From an uncultured Caryophanales bacterium (GTDB lineage Bacteria > Bacillota_I > Bacilli_A > RF39 > UBA660), in the NCBI GenBank assembly GCA_947564265.1, contig CANOBK010000011.1, forward strand, positions 1 through 49,787: a DNA stretch of 49,787 nucleotides, read 5' to 3'. Each line of letters opens with the position of its first letter. Position 1 is the stretch's first letter. The notes beneath the pieces are model-generated. The model was not told where the DNA came from. It searched no databases and saw nothing but the letters and a program-made list of their open reading frames with translations. Position numbers and translations under genes: made by a program. This document shows positions 1 to 7,635 of the stretch, one piece after another.

Positions 1-120
1 TTTTTTTAATTTTTCTCTCATAAGTTACGGCTCCTATCCTATCTATAATCCAATTATACCCCCTAGAATGGTACTTATACCCAAAACGAAATATAAATAA
101 TTGCCAGTAAAATTAAAGCA

Positions 121-143
121 AACAAAAATCGCATTTCTGCGAT
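121..143 (-). terminator. Rho-independent terminator
   Basis: On the minus strand an ATCGCA-GAAA-TGCGAT hairpin (128-143) is followed by TTTTTGTTT. It lies downstream of the minus-strand gene ending at 210. A second short inverted repeat (TTACGGATTTT / AAAATCTGTAA) lies between the gene and this hairpin. The rest of positions 1-209 holds no gene I can see. Confidence 0.65.
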
Positions 144-209
144 AATTTTATTACGGATTTTTAAAATCTGTAATGACCAACTTTTTCTTTGTAAAATAGG
201 ATTATTATT

Positions 210-776
210 TTACTTATTATTTAAAAATAAATTCATATATTCATTAATACTTTTTAATTTAGTCTTATTTCCATTTGAATTCATACTATTTGAATTTTCT
301 GCATCATTTTGTGCTGAATCATAATATAATTCATCATCTAATTTAACTTTATCTCTATATACATACATATGAGTTTTTACTGGCATATATAGATCTGATA
401 TTTCAGAATCTCTTACACTTTCCGCAAGATTTTCAAGAGCATCCCAACTCTTATGAATATAGACATATTCTTCTTTTTTCACAACTAACTGATATAATAT
501 ATTTAATGTTAAATAGTTTTTAAATCTATCTATTTCAACTAATCTTTCCTTTTTTCTTTTTTCATCTTTTATATCTGGGCAATGCTCAATTATTGGAGAT
601 ACCCAAAAGGAAACTGCTTGATTTACACATTCCATTATTTTATTTGTTTCCTCTGTAGATAAATTTTTTAAAGATAATTCTACTGCAAATTTTTTCAGTT
701 TATACTTTAAGCCAATTTTTAAATCAATAATACCTATTTCTAATTTATCCTTTAAGCTTATATCATAATTATTCAT
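210..776 (-). CDS. hypothetical protein, accessory-like
   Basis: I do not recognise this 188-residue protein. I chose the ATG at 776 (MNNYDISLKDK) because AAAGGGGAA lies just upstream of it; the frame stays open to 839 but no ribosome site precedes that start. The sequence is rich in Asn, Lys, Ile and Tyr, mostly helical in appearance, has no signal peptide or membrane segment, and ends in a polar Asn/Ser-rich stretch before a short helix. A charged DEKRKKERL segment sits near the middle. Codon use is more AT-rich than in the neighbouring trmD block, and the gene stands alone with its own terminator next to a decayed region, which suggests acquired DNA. The function is unknown. Confidence 0.6.
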   Translation of the reverse strand: MNNYDISLKDKLEIGIIDLKIGLKYKLKKFAVELSLKNLSTEETNKIMECVNQAVSFWVSPIIEHCPDIKDEKRKKERLVEIDRFKNYLTLNILYQLVVKKEEYVYIHKSWDALENLAESVRDSEISDLYMPVKTHMYVYRDKVKLDDELYYDSAQNDAENSNSMNSNGNKTKLKSINEYMNLFLNNK

Positions 777-955
777 TATAATTCCCCTTTCAATAATGAT
801 TGTTATTCTACAATAAAATAGTTCTCTTGTCAATTTCATGGTATAAGGGATAGATACTTCTAGTATTTTGTAAATTTAAATGTATTTTTTGATAGAAAGT
901 TTAGATTTTAAATACAACAGGATATGAGATTTGCACCAACAAAAAACAAAGCCCC

Positions 956-1251
956 TTATTTTATAAGAAAAATCCTTCGTTTTTTTTGTGCGAAAACTGT
1001 TTTGGCACTTGCCAAAAAGGGGTGTAATGTATATACATTGTATTCCATTTCTTGATAAAACACTTTATTTACAAAAAAATTAATATATTCTATACTATTT
1101 TTATTTATACCATTACTTCTTTGGGTATATGTTCCATATGCTCCCCCCAGGCTTTTTTGTCAACCCGAGATTCTGCTTGAATTAACCTACTGAGTGAGGG
1201 ATTCTTGATACTGTTTTTATACCATTTTGGATCCACAAAACTTGTCGAATT
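956..1251 (-). pseudogene. probable frameshifted gene remnant
   Basis: The gap between 777 and 1301 contains two overlapping open stretches on the minus strand that look coding. The upstream one (1251 down to 1105) reads WYKNSIKNPSLSRLIQAESR and on through VDKKAWGEH. The downstream one (1159 down to 956) reads GAYGTYTQRSNGINKNSIEY and on to a stop after RRIFLIK. They join into one frame of roughly 100 codons if one base is added in the run of six Gs at 1143-1148. The upstream stretch has a stop in frame at 1252-1254 and no start codon or ribosome site, so only an internal or C-terminal piece survives. I do not recognise the family. A conserved non-coding element that happens to be open is an alternative. 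Positions 777-955 hold nothing I can name. Confidence 0.4.
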
Positions 1252-1261
1252 TTAGCATAAA

Positions 1262-1291
1262 AAATCTCTAGTTTTTTTACTAGAGACCACT
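1262..1291 (-). terminator. Rho-independent terminator
   Basis: The minus-strand hairpin TCTCTAGT-AAAAAA-ACTAGAGA is followed by a T tract. It lies 11 bases past the stop of the gene ending at 1302 and closes the operon that runs leftwards through rimM and trmD. Confidence 0.8.
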
Positions 1292-1301
1292 TTATTTTTA
1301 T

Positions 1302-1799
1302 TTATCTACTCCTTCTACCAATCGAATTTTCTTCTTGATTTTCATACTGTGCTTCCATTTGTCTTTGATAATAATATTGTTCTAAATAATAAATTCTTGA
1401 TTTTAGTTCTTGTTCTAAAATATCAAGTTTCTTTTCCAATGTCTTATATTCCTCTTCTTCCATATATTGTTGATACTTTACTTTTGCTTCTAGACGTAAT
1501 TTACTAATTTCATTTAACCCCTCTCGATAAGCATCAGAACTTGTACTATCATCATCATCATTATCAAAAATTACGGTCATGAATTCTAGTAATTTTTTAA
1601 ATTTTAAATTCATTTTTTTACTAGCAACTTTCTGCATCAAACTAGGATTGATAATTACTACTTTGTTTACATTGATTGCATCTTTTATTTTTATATTTTT
1701 TTTAGGAGACAAATCATATCCTTCCATCTTATCATACTCAAAATAAGTAATCGATGAATCGTTTTTCCCTTTTACAACGAAATATCTTTTATCAATCAT
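1302..1799 (-). CDS. hypothetical coiled-coil protein downstream of trmD
   Basis: Unrecognised protein of 165 residues. The ATG at 1799 is preferred because GAGAGGTGA precedes it; an ATG at 1814 overlaps the trmD stop as ATGA but has no ribosome site. Residues 1-75 look like a mixed alpha/beta domain. A run of Asp and Ser (DNDDDDSTSSD) follows near residue 80. Residues 90-150 form a strong charged coiled coil, with EEEEYKTLEKKLDILEQELK near 112-131. The tail is Gln, Asn and Arg rich. No membrane segment is seen. It is last in the operon with the TrmH-family gene, rimM and trmD, the place rplS often occupies, but it does not resemble L19. The function is unknown. Confidence 0.65.
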   Translation of the reverse strand: MIDKRYFVVKGKNDSSITYFEYDKMEGYDLSPKKNIKIKDAINVNKVVIINPSLMQKVASKKMNLKFKKLLEFMTVIFDNDDDDSTSSDAYREGLNEISKLRLEAKVKYQQYMEEEEYKTLEKKLDILEQELKSRIYYLEQYYYQRQMEAQYENQEENSIGRRSR

Positions 1800-1810
1800 G
1801 ATTTCACCTC

Positions 1811-2476
1811 TCATTTTTGTAATAAGTCTGGTCTTCGCTCCATAGTTCTATTATAACTCATTTGATGACGAAATTCATCAATTTTTTTATGATCCCCAGA
1901 AACTAGAACTTCTGGGACCTCCATTCCTCTAAAATCTCTGGGTTTTGTATAACTAGGATAATCTAGTAATTGATTATTGAAACTATCTTGTAAGTGGCTT
2001 TCTTCCTCGATTACTCCCGGTAAAAGTCTAATAATTGAATCTGTTAAAATCATCGCAGGATACTCTCCTCCTGTTAAAACGTAATCTCCAATTGAAATTT
2101 CATAATCGCAAATACTTCGAATTCTCTCATCGAATCCTTCATAATGACCACAAAGTAAAATCAAATGTTTTTCTTTGGAAAGAGAATACGCAAGAGATTG
2201 TTTATAAAGAGTTCCATCTGGTGTTAGCATAATAACTTTACTATCTTTGGTACGGATACTTTCAATGCAGTCAAATATTGGCTGACAAGTAAGAACCATT
2301 CCACACCCTCCTCCATAAGGAGTATCATCTACTTTTTGATGAGGATCTTTGGAATACTCTCGAAAATTAATAATTCGAATCTCAGCGATTCCTTTTTCTT
2401 GTGCTCTTTTTAGAATCGATTCTTCAAATACTTTCGAAAACATTTCTGGGAATAAAGTTAAAATATCAATTTTCAT
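1811..2476 (-). CDS. trmD: tRNA (guanine37-N1)-methyltransferase TrmD
   Basis: TrmD methylates N1 of G37 next to the anticodon of tRNAs reading CNN and UGG-type codons, using S-adenosylmethionine, and prevents +1 frameshifting. The sequence has the SPOUT trefoil-knot signatures: DDTPYGGGCGMV near residues 50-61, LLCGHYEGFDERI near 108-120 and SIGDYVLTGGEYPAM near 129-143. The catalytic Asp of the family lies in the C-terminal LQDSFNNQLLDYPSYTKP region. At 221 residues it is somewhat shorter than the usual 240-250, with a trimmed C-terminal helical tail. The start overlaps the rimM stop as ATGA, so the two genes are translationally coupled, as in many Bacillota. Confidence 0.97.
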   Translation of the reverse strand: MKIDILTLFPEMFSKVFEESILKRAQEKGIAEIRIINFREYSKDPHQKVDDTPYGGGCGMVLTCQPIFDCIESIRTKDSKVIMLTPDGTLYKQSLAYSLSKEKHLILLCGHYEGFDERIRSICDYEISIGDYVLTGGEYPAMILTDSIIRLLPGVIEEESHLQDSFNNQLLDYPSYTKPRDFRGMEVPEVLVSGDHKKIDEFRHQMSYNRTMERRPDLLQK

Positions 2477-2973
2477 GAAATCAGTCCTTCTACTTCTTTA
2501 AAATATACTCGTTTTTCTGAAATGGAAATCTCATCAATAAAAACTTCTTGGAAAGGAATTAAAATCCGTTTTCCCTCTTTTTCAATGACAAAGATTTTAT
2601 TTCCTTTTCCCCGATTTTCAATGTCACGAATGATTCCAAAGCATTCATTTTCCTTCCAAGCTTCCATTCCAATATAGTCTTCTTCTAGAAGCTCATTCTC
2701 CTTTAAATTCAAATCTTCTCTTAAAACATACGCATAGAGTCCTTTAAACCGTAAGACATCATTAATATTATGATAACCCTCTAAACAAACCATCTCAAAG
2801 TTCTTATGGTGACGATAACTTGTAATCGTAACAGGTTCTTTCTTCCTTCCTAAATATAGGGTCATATTAGGAACAAAGACATTTTCTTTTTTATCAAAAT
2901 CAGAAAGAAGTCGAATTTCTCCTCGAATTCCGTGGGTATTGACAATTTTTCCAATATAAATAAATTCTTCCAT
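2473..2973 (-). CDS. rimM: 16S rRNA maturation factor RimM
   Basis: RimM binds ribosomal protein S19 and assists late maturation of the 30S head. The protein starts MEEFIYIGKIVNTHGIRGEI, the typical RimM N-terminal beta-barrel, with the conserved GxxxxxHGIRGE. The C-terminal PRC-barrel has DYIGMEAW near 100 and ILIPFQEVFI near 140, followed by a short Leu-Ile-Ser end. I chose the ATG at 2973, giving 166 residues, because GGAGG lies five bases upstream; the frame is open to 2994. It overlaps trmD by four bases, and its start overlaps the stop region of the upstream RNA methyltransferase, so the cluster is a single coupled operon. Confidence 0.95.
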   Translation of the reverse strand: MEEFIYIGKIVNTHGIRGEIRLLSDFDKKENVFVPNMTLYLGRKKEPVTITSYRHHKNFEMVCLEGYHNINDVLRFKGLYAYVLREDLNLKENELLEEDYIGMEAWKENECFGIIRDIENRGKGNKIFVIEKEGKRILIPFQEVFIDEISISEKRVYFKEVEGLIS

Positions 2974-2974
2974 A

Positions 2975-3712
2975 CTACCTCCGATCAAATTCATAAAGTA
3001 AAATACTAGTCGCTATTGCAACATTTAAACTTTCTACTTCTTCACTCATTGGGATATAAAGGTACTCATCACATAATTCTAAGATTTCTTGATGAACACC
3101 ATTTCCTTCATTCCCCATAATCAGTGCGAATTTTTCTTTTTTCTCTTTTTTGATTGTTCGAATATCAATCCCAGACTCTACTCTAGTTCCATAAACTACA
3201 ATATTTTCTTTCTTTAATTTTGGGATTAATCCCTCAATTTTTGCTGTCACAATATTACTATGAAAAATCATTCCCTGTGTAGAACGTAATACTTTTGGAT
3301 TATAGAAATCAACACAACCCTCTCCTAACACAATGGAATCTATATGAAAGGCTTTACTACTACGAATCATCGTTCCTAAATTTCCTGGATCTTGTATTTC
3401 ATCTAAAATTAAGATTTTATTTCCTAAGGATTCTTTCATTTCTTTCTTATGACAAAGTGCCAAAATCGTAGGGGGAGATTCTAATGTCGTAATTTTTGCA
3501 ATAATTTCTTTTGTCACAAAAACGATTGGGACATTAAAACTACACTCTTCTCCTATCTCTAAGATCACCTCATCAATAAGTCCTGCACGATATGCTTCTT
3601 CTACTAAATGATTTCCCTCTACGATAAATTGATTTTCCTGATCTCGGTATTTCTTTTCTTTTAACCTACAATACTTTTTTACCCGTTCATTTTCTAAACT
3701 TGTAATTTGCAT
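2975..3712 (-). CDS. TrmH-family RNA 2'-O-methyltransferase
   Basis: SPOUT-class methyltransferase of the TrmH/SpoU family, predicted to 2'-O-methylate a ribose in rRNA or tRNA. An N-terminal substrate-binding domain of about 90 residues (NERVKKYCRLKEKKYRDQ, EGNHLVEEAYRAG) precedes the knot domain. The three family motifs are clear: DEIQDPGNLGTMIRSS near 105-120, FALIMGNEGNGV near 195-206 and IPMSEEVESLNVAIATSILLYE near 218-239. The layout matches the B. subtilis YsgA-like group more than RlmB, but the exact target cannot be told from sequence. It heads the rimM-trmD operon, with AGGTGA before its ATG. Confidence 0.9.
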   Translation of the reverse strand: MQITSLENERVKKYCRLKEKKYRDQENQFIVEGNHLVEEAYRAGLIDEVILEIGEECSFNVPIVFVTKEIIAKITTLESPPTILALCHKKEMKESLGNKILILDEIQDPGNLGTMIRSSKAFHIDSIVLGEGCVDFYNPKVLRSTQGMIFHSNIVTAKIEGLIPKLKKENIVVYGTRVESGIDIRTIKKEKKEKFALIMGNEGNGVHQEILELCDEYLYIPMSEEVESLNVAIATSILLYEFDRR

Positions 3713-3758
3713 CTCTTCACCTACTTACTTATATTTTAAAATCCTATGAGAATCCCTT

Positions 3759-4397
3759 CTAGTAGTCTTTCATTATTTTTCGCACTCTTTTATAATTTGG
3801 ATAATTTGCTTCCACTACTTTCCAAAACTTATCAGAATGATTCATTTCTTTAAAATGACTCAATTCATGCACAATGACATAGTCTAAACAAGAAATATCT
3901 CGTTTCATCAGTTCTAGATTAAGAGTTACTTTTTTTAATTTCGAATTACAGACACCCCAACGACTTGTCATTTTCCGTATCGTCAAACTAGGGTATGGAA
4001 TCTTTCTATCAAAAACAGAATACCAGTAATCGAGTCTTTCCTGAAACAAAACTTTTGCTTGTTTTTGATACCATTTCTCAATATTGGCGTTTTTTCCAAC
4101 AAACACTCTCTGTTCTCCTAAAGTAATATCTTTTCCTATTACAGATACAATTTCATATTTTTTTCCTAAGTAATAAAAACCTTCGTTGTTTTCTTTCTTT
4201 TTTTGTTGTTTCGCAAACATCGTAGAAATAGAATCTATATTTTCTTCGATCATTTTTTTTACTTGTCGATCTGATACAAATGCATTTGTTGAAACATATA
4301 ATTTTAAATCATTTTTTACTCGAAAATAAGTATTCTTTGTACCCACTTTTTTTGTAATAATGACATCGTACATCATGTTGTCTATTTCTATCTGCAT
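3759..4397 (-). CDS. YgjP-type M48-like metallopeptidase (DUF45)
   Basis: Predicted zinc metalloprotease of the YgjP/DUF45 family, cytoplasmic and of poorly known substrate. The signature HELSHFKEMNHSDKFW near residues 178-193 holds the HExxH zinc-binding and catalytic site plus the third His six residues on. The family block upstream, TSRWGVCNSKLKKVTLNLEL near 144-163, is also present. There is no signal peptide or membrane segment. It has a GGTGGTGA ribosome site and sits alone upstream of the RNA methyltransferase operon. It is divergent from sspI, so the roughly 90-base gap between them holds both promoters. Confidence 0.88.
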   Translation of the reverse strand: MQIEIDNMMYDVIITKKVGTKNTYFRVKNDLKLYVSTNAFVSDRQVKKMIEENIDSISTMFAKQQKKKENNEGFYYLGKKYEIVSVIGKDITLGEQRVFVGKNANIEKWYQKQAKVLFQERLDYWYSVFDRKIPYPSLTIRKMTSRWGVCNSKLKKVTLNLELMKRDISCLDYVIVHELSHFKEMNHSDKFWKVVEANYPNYKRVRKIMKDY

Positions 4398-4438
4398 TTT
4401 ATCACCACCATAAATTCTTTTTTATTTTAACATAAATT

Positions 4439-4469
4439 TGTATAAAAAGGAATTCTTTTACTCAAAATA
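4439..4469 (+). promoter_or_regulatory. candidate sigma-G promoter of sspI
   Basis: TGTATA (4439-4444), an 18-base spacer and CAAAATA (4463-4469) resemble the sigma-G consensus TGAATA / CATACTA of forespore genes, differing at one and two positions. It ends about 20 bases before the sspI start. The match and the placement fit, but this is an inference from the B. subtilis consensus. Confidence 0.45.
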
Positions 4470-4489
4470 ATAGTGAAAGGAATGAGTTT

Positions 4490-4702
4490 ATGAATTTAGA
4501 TATCAGAAGTCATATTATTAATAATTTTAAAGGAGATACCAAAGAAACACTAAAAAGTGCGATTGAAGAAAGTATTCAGAACAATGATGAAATTACCTTA
4601 CCAGGAATGGGAGTATTCTTTGAACTAGTTTGGAAAAAATCATCCAATGAAATGAAAGAACAAATACTTTCTGACTTAGAAGAAGCAGTGAATGTAAAAT
4701 AA
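4490..4702 (+). CDS. sspI: small acid-soluble spore protein SspI
   Basis: Small 70-residue protein with the SspI layout: an N-terminal LDIRSHIINNFKGDTKETLK (family pattern LNLRHAVIANVTGN...), then the hallmark LPGMGVFFELVWKKSS near residues 37-52, and a short acidic helical tail. From memory of the B. subtilis protein the match covers the whole length. SspI is a minor SASP made in the forespore and packed into the spore core. The AAAGGA ribosome site lies ten bases before the ATG. The gene is monocistronic, flanked by a sigma-G-like promoter and a hairpin terminator, as expected for ssp genes. It is strong evidence that the organism makes endospores. Confidence 0.92.
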   Translation: MNLDIRSHIINNFKGDTKETLKSAIEESIQNNDEITLPGMGVFFELVWKKSSNEMKEQILSDLEEAVNVK

Positions 4703-4705
4703 AAG

Positions 4706-4731
4706 CGCTACCTTTGGTAGCGTTTTCCTTT
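4706..4731. terminator. Terminator after sspI, possibly bidirectional
   Basis: The hairpin CGCTACC-TTT-GGTAGCG follows the sspI stop and is followed by TTTTCCTTTT. The convergent wall-hydrolase gene ends at 4731, so the stem may serve both strands, although its T tract is on the plus side. Confidence 0.75.
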
Positions 4732-6014
4732 TAACGATAATGGTTTCCATTTTTTGTATATTGAACTCCTTTAGCACTCTCTCCAGAAGCAAATCTTTCA
4801 AAGTCATGCATTGGTTCCAATTGCCCCGTTAACATAGCATCAACGATTTGACTCGTAACTTCTGAATAGCCACCATTCAAATATTTTTGATAATGACCTT
4901 CATAGTATGATTGAAATTGACCAGATCCTGTAATAATTCCGTATGGATTCTTTCCTCCAGGCCAACCTCCAGATTCACTTCGATTAATCACAGTAGACAT
5001 TGCTGCATACACTTCTACTTCATCAAATCCTGCTTCGTGTTGAATGGTTGCTTTGATGGTATCTATTTGTGTTGGTGTTAGATTATATGCCGTAATATAA
5101 TTGATTCCTGTACTACTTGTATTCATTACCAAATTAATATTTTCTGCTGTTTCTTCAGAGATTGCTTGTCCATCTGATAAAGCCATTTCTGCCACTGTTC
5201 TAATTTCTTCTTCTGTTGCATTTTGACTACTTAATTGTTGTGCCATAGCCTCAATTTCTGCTTCTATTTCTTCCTCATTTGATGCATCAGTACTACGAGA
5301 TTCTGCGGTTGCTTCTTTGTTTTCTGTATCACTTGTTTTCTGTTTCTCATTTTCTACAGAAGGTTCGTCTTCATTTTGTTCAACTTCTTCCTCTTCTAAT
5401 TCTTCTTCCATTACCTGAGGAGTTTTTTCATCCTTATCCGATAAATCTAATTCGAAATCAAGGGAAAGTTCAGTACCACTAGCTACTAATTCTAAAAAAC
5501 CAGTATCAAATTCACCATTCTCATCTTTCTCAAAACTTTGTTCATAATCGTCCTCTAATTGTGATTTGACGGAAAAAAAGCCTGCTATGAGAACTGTTCC
5601 TGCTGCAAGGAAAAGTCCAATTTTCTTTCTTATTTTAGTGGAAATTTTTTTATCGTCTTTCCTAATTCCTTTTCTTAGAGTCTTCTCTTCTAAACGGTCT
5701 AATTTTCTCTCTATCTTCTTAAAAAGTCTTCTTAGTTCTGGATGTCTTTTTAATTGATTATAACCTTGAATGACAAAAGTATCGTTTTTACGATAATTCA
5801 TATGTAAGTCGCGACCTTCAATGGAAATAGTTTTAACCGTATCTACCAAGGTATTTAAAATTCGTTCTATATTTTGAGGTTCGCTTGCTACATAATATTC
5901 AAGGACATCCTGCTCGTTAGATTCTTCTTTTTCACCAATTTCTCTTTGAATTGAAATCTTAATCGAATTATTTTCCTCAAAAAGTTTAAATTTTACTGCA
6001 TGATTACTAGCCAT
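4731..6014 (-). CDS. membrane-anchored SleB-like cell wall hydrolase
   Basis: A 427-residue protein in three parts. Residues 1-130 are a soluble, presumably cytoplasmic domain with a basic end (RRLFKKIERKLDRLEEKTLR). A single membrane segment follows near 131-150 (IGLFLAAGTVLIAGFFSV). Outside lies a long acidic Glu-rich linker (about 180-280) and a C-terminal Hydrolase_2/SleB domain from about 305. The catalytic Glu is expected in IQHEAGFDEVEVYAAMSTVINR, with NPYGIITGSGQFQSY further on. SleB-type enzymes are lytic transglycosylases acting on spore cortex or vegetative peptidoglycan. Germination SleB has a signal peptide and PG-binding domain instead, so this anchored form is distinct. The N-terminal part resembles that of the transglycosylase at 26203-27351. 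The start has an AGGAAG site. Confidence 0.85.
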   Translation of the reverse strand: MASNHAVKFKLFEENNSIKISIQREIGEKEESNEQDVLEYYVASEPQNIERILNTLVDTVKTISIEGRDLHMNYRKNDTFVIQGYNQLKRHPELRRLFKKIERKLDRLEEKTLRKGIRKDDKKISTKIRKKIGLFLAAGTVLIAGFFSVKSQLEDDYEQSFEKDENGEFDTGFLELVASGTELSLDFELDLSDKDEKTPQVMEEELEEEEVEQNEDEPSVENEKQKTSDTENKEATAESRSTDASNEEEIEAEIEAMAQQLSSQNATEEEIRTVAEMALSDGQAISEETAENINLVMNTSSTGINYITAYNLTPTQIDTIKATIQHEAGFDEVEVYAAMSTVINRSESGGWPGGKNPYGIITGSGQFQSYYEGHYQKYLNGGYSEVTSQIVDAMLTGQLEPMHDFERFASGESAKGVQYTKNGNHYR

Positions 6015-6080
6015 AATTTCTACTTCCTTTCTGTCGTTATTTTAGAATTTCTCATCAAAAGTATTTTAATAAAATAGTTC

Positions 6081-6110
6081 TTGACAAAAATTCTGTTTAT
6101 TTTGTATAAT
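6081..6110 (+). promoter_or_regulatory. strong sigma-A promoter of tRNA-Arg
   Basis: TTGACA (6081-6086), an 18-base spacer and TATAAT (6105-6110) are exact matches to both sigma-A boxes. The tRNA begins 28 bases after the -10 box. Confidence 0.88.
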
Positions 6111-6138
6111 GGAGATGTTCATTGAGTGAACACCAAAT

Positions 6139-6215
<77 letters not shown>

Positions 6216-6261
6216 CTAATATGTATAGGTCTTTTACACACACGTGTTTAAGTTTACCATA

Positions 6262-6295
6262 AAAAAGAACAAATGTCAAGGAATTTGTTCTTTTT
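6262..6295. terminator. bidirectional terminator between tRNA-Arg and gerM
   Basis: A perfect 13-base stem AAAAAGAACAAAT / ATTTGTTCTTTTT with an 8-base loop. T runs follow on both strands. It can end the tRNA transcript on plus and the gerM transcript on minus. Confidence 0.85.
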
Positions 6296-6327
6296 CTATT
6301 GCTCTTTGTTATTTTTTAGTACTTTGA

Positions 6328-7260
6328 TTATCGCTCAATTCTTGCTAATTCTTGCCCATCCACTTCGAATAACACCACTTGTACATTATAGGTATCAAAG
6401 ATGGAATATGCTACTTGATAAGTTACTTCTTCTAATATCTTTTCATTATCAAATAAGCTATGGTTAAAATTTAATAGCATCAATTCATCTTCTACTTGAT
6501 AATTCATAAGTTCAACATCTGTCTGTAATAAAGAAATGAGACTACTTTCATAAAGAAAGTTACTTGATAGATTTTCTACAATAATATCAATTTTTTCACG
6601 AGAATCGTTCACGTATTTCGTAACTGGGACATAATAGTTTTGTTGATTAATTTCATTCAGATAATAGGTAGTTACCTTTTGAATTCCAGAAGAATAGTCT
6701 AAATCATATACTTTATTAATTCCATAATCTTTCGTTAAAATCTCTGGAACTGGTTTCTTGGATGACGGAAGTTCAGTAACAGGAATTCCCTCTACTTGAA
6801 GTTTTAGTCCACTCACTCCATCTAAAGAGGTAATACTATAAGTTAGTCCCTCTATTAGTCTCTCCTGTAACTCCTGATTCCCACTCCATATTTCTTTAGA
6901 TAAATTCAACGTCACCGTTTCATTTTCTACCGTAATTCCGAGCACTTTCGTACCAGTTGGCAGAATTCCTGATAATCCTACTGGCAACTTCGTATTTTTA
7001 TCAATGGTTAAATAATTGATAAGAATATCAATTTTCCCTTCGATATTTCCTGCATCTAATAGTGTATTTGTTTTTACTAAATAATGATTACTTCCTAAAA
7101 GGTAAACATCATCCATTCCTAAAGATGCCACATATTCTACTTCTGGCGAGACTTCAAGTTCTTGAATTAAGTCCGTTCCCGAAATAAAATAAACGACAAA
7201 CAGTGTAAAAATCGCAAATGTCGTAATTAACATTTTTCTTAAAGCTTTTCTTCTTAGCAT
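6328..7260 (-). CDS. gerM: GerM-like sporulation lipoprotein-type protein with two GerMN domains
   Basis: Protein of 310 residues with an N-terminal membrane segment (LITTFAIFTLFVVYFISG near 11-28) and two copies of the GerMN fold, about residues 65-160 (INYLTIDKNTKLPVGLSGIL, VTLNLSKEIW) and 190-305 (VTTYYLNEINQQNYYVPVTK, LMLLNFNHSLF). GerM in B. subtilis is a mother-cell protein needed for engulfment and germination; it stabilises the SpoIIIAG-SpoIIQ channel. There is no lipobox Cys, so this version is membrane-anchored rather than a lipoprotein. I chose the ATG at 7260 over the GTG at 7269, because AGGTGAAGGG precedes it. It sits beside gerE and spoIIIAH, which supports the call. Confidence 0.85.
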   Translation of the reverse strand: MLRRKALRKMLITTFAIFTLFVVYFISGTDLIQELEVSPEVEYVASLGMDDVYLLGSNHYLVKTNTLLDAGNIEGKIDILINYLTIDKNTKLPVGLSGILPTGTKVLGITVENETVTLNLSKEIWSGNQELQERLIEGLTYSITSLDGVSGLKLQVEGIPVTELPSSKKPVPEILTKDYGINKVYDLDYSSGIQKVTTYYLNEINQQNYYVPVTKYVNDSREKIDIIVENLSSNFLYESSLISLLQTDVELMNYQVEDELMLLNFNHSLFDNEKILEEVTYQVAYSIFDTYNVQVVLFEVDGQELARIER

Positions 7261-7290
7261 ACCCTTCACCTAATCTATTTTATGAAATTA

Positions 7291-7324
7291 AAAAAAGAAA
7301 AAGAATAAACATTTCTATTTATTC
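7291..7324 (-). terminator. Terminator after gerE
   Basis: The minus-strand hairpin GAATAAA-(8)-TTTATTC at 7303-7324 is followed by TTTTTCTTTTTTT. It separates gerE from gerM. Confidence 0.7.
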
Positions 7325-7334
7325 TTCAGTCTCT

Positions 7335-7547
7335 TTACTCTGATAAGGAAATGGTCTTTAATCGGAGTAGTTCAACTACTGCCCCTGCACGATCATTGAC
7401 TCCAAGTTTTTGGATTACATTCGAAATATGATTTCGTACTGTTTTATCACTAATTCCAAATTCTTGTGCAATTTCTTTCGTACTTTTATTCATTACTAAT
7501 AAAGAGAAAACTTCATATTCTCTTTTTGTCAAAAGATTATCCCTCAC
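7335..7547 (-). CDS. gerE: sporulation transcription factor GerE
   Basis: A 70-residue protein that is nearly all LuxR/GerE-type helix-turn-helix: LLTKREYEVFSLLVMNKSTK, EIAQEFGISDKTVRNHISNV, then IQKLGVNDRAGAVVELLRL. Stand-alone GerE of about 74 residues is the late mother-cell regulator that acts with sigma-K on coat genes. Length and sequence fit GerE itself rather than the output domain of a response regulator, since no receiver domain is present. The start is GTG, with GAGGGAG eight bases upstream. Neighbours spoIIIAH and gerM are also sporulation genes. A sigma-K-like -10 element lies upstream. Confidence 0.93.
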   Translation of the reverse strand: MRDNLLTKREYEVFSLLVMNKSTKEIAQEFGISDKTVRNHISNVIQKLGVNDRAGAVVELLRLKTISLSE

Positions 7548-7588
7548 TTTTTCACTCCCTCTTCGTTTCTATCCATATCGGCCTATAA

Positions 7589-7597
7589 TAGTTTATG
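7589..7597 (-). promoter_or_regulatory. candidate sigma-K/E -10 element of gerE
   Basis: Read on the minus strand this is CATAAACTA, an exact fit to the sigma-K -10 consensus CATANNNTA. The AC expected 16 bases upstream is CC here, so only half the promoter is supported. Confidence 0.35.
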
Positions 7598-7635
7598 TTA
7601 GAAATTAAAAAAGGGATAGTAAAAACGCCTATTAA

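Noticed and set aside
2035-2232. Open plus-strand frame inside trmD
   Set aside because: It lies fully within trmD on the opposite strand, has no ribosome site and low-complexity Leu-rich sequence. The same holds for the other opposite-strand frames such as 46975-47199, 13383-13670 and 45656-45928.
7260-7302. Possible sigma-E promoter of gerM (CATAAAAT on minus)
   Set aside because: The -10 match is good but no -35 element is found at 13-14 bases, and the transcript would start inside the ribosome site.
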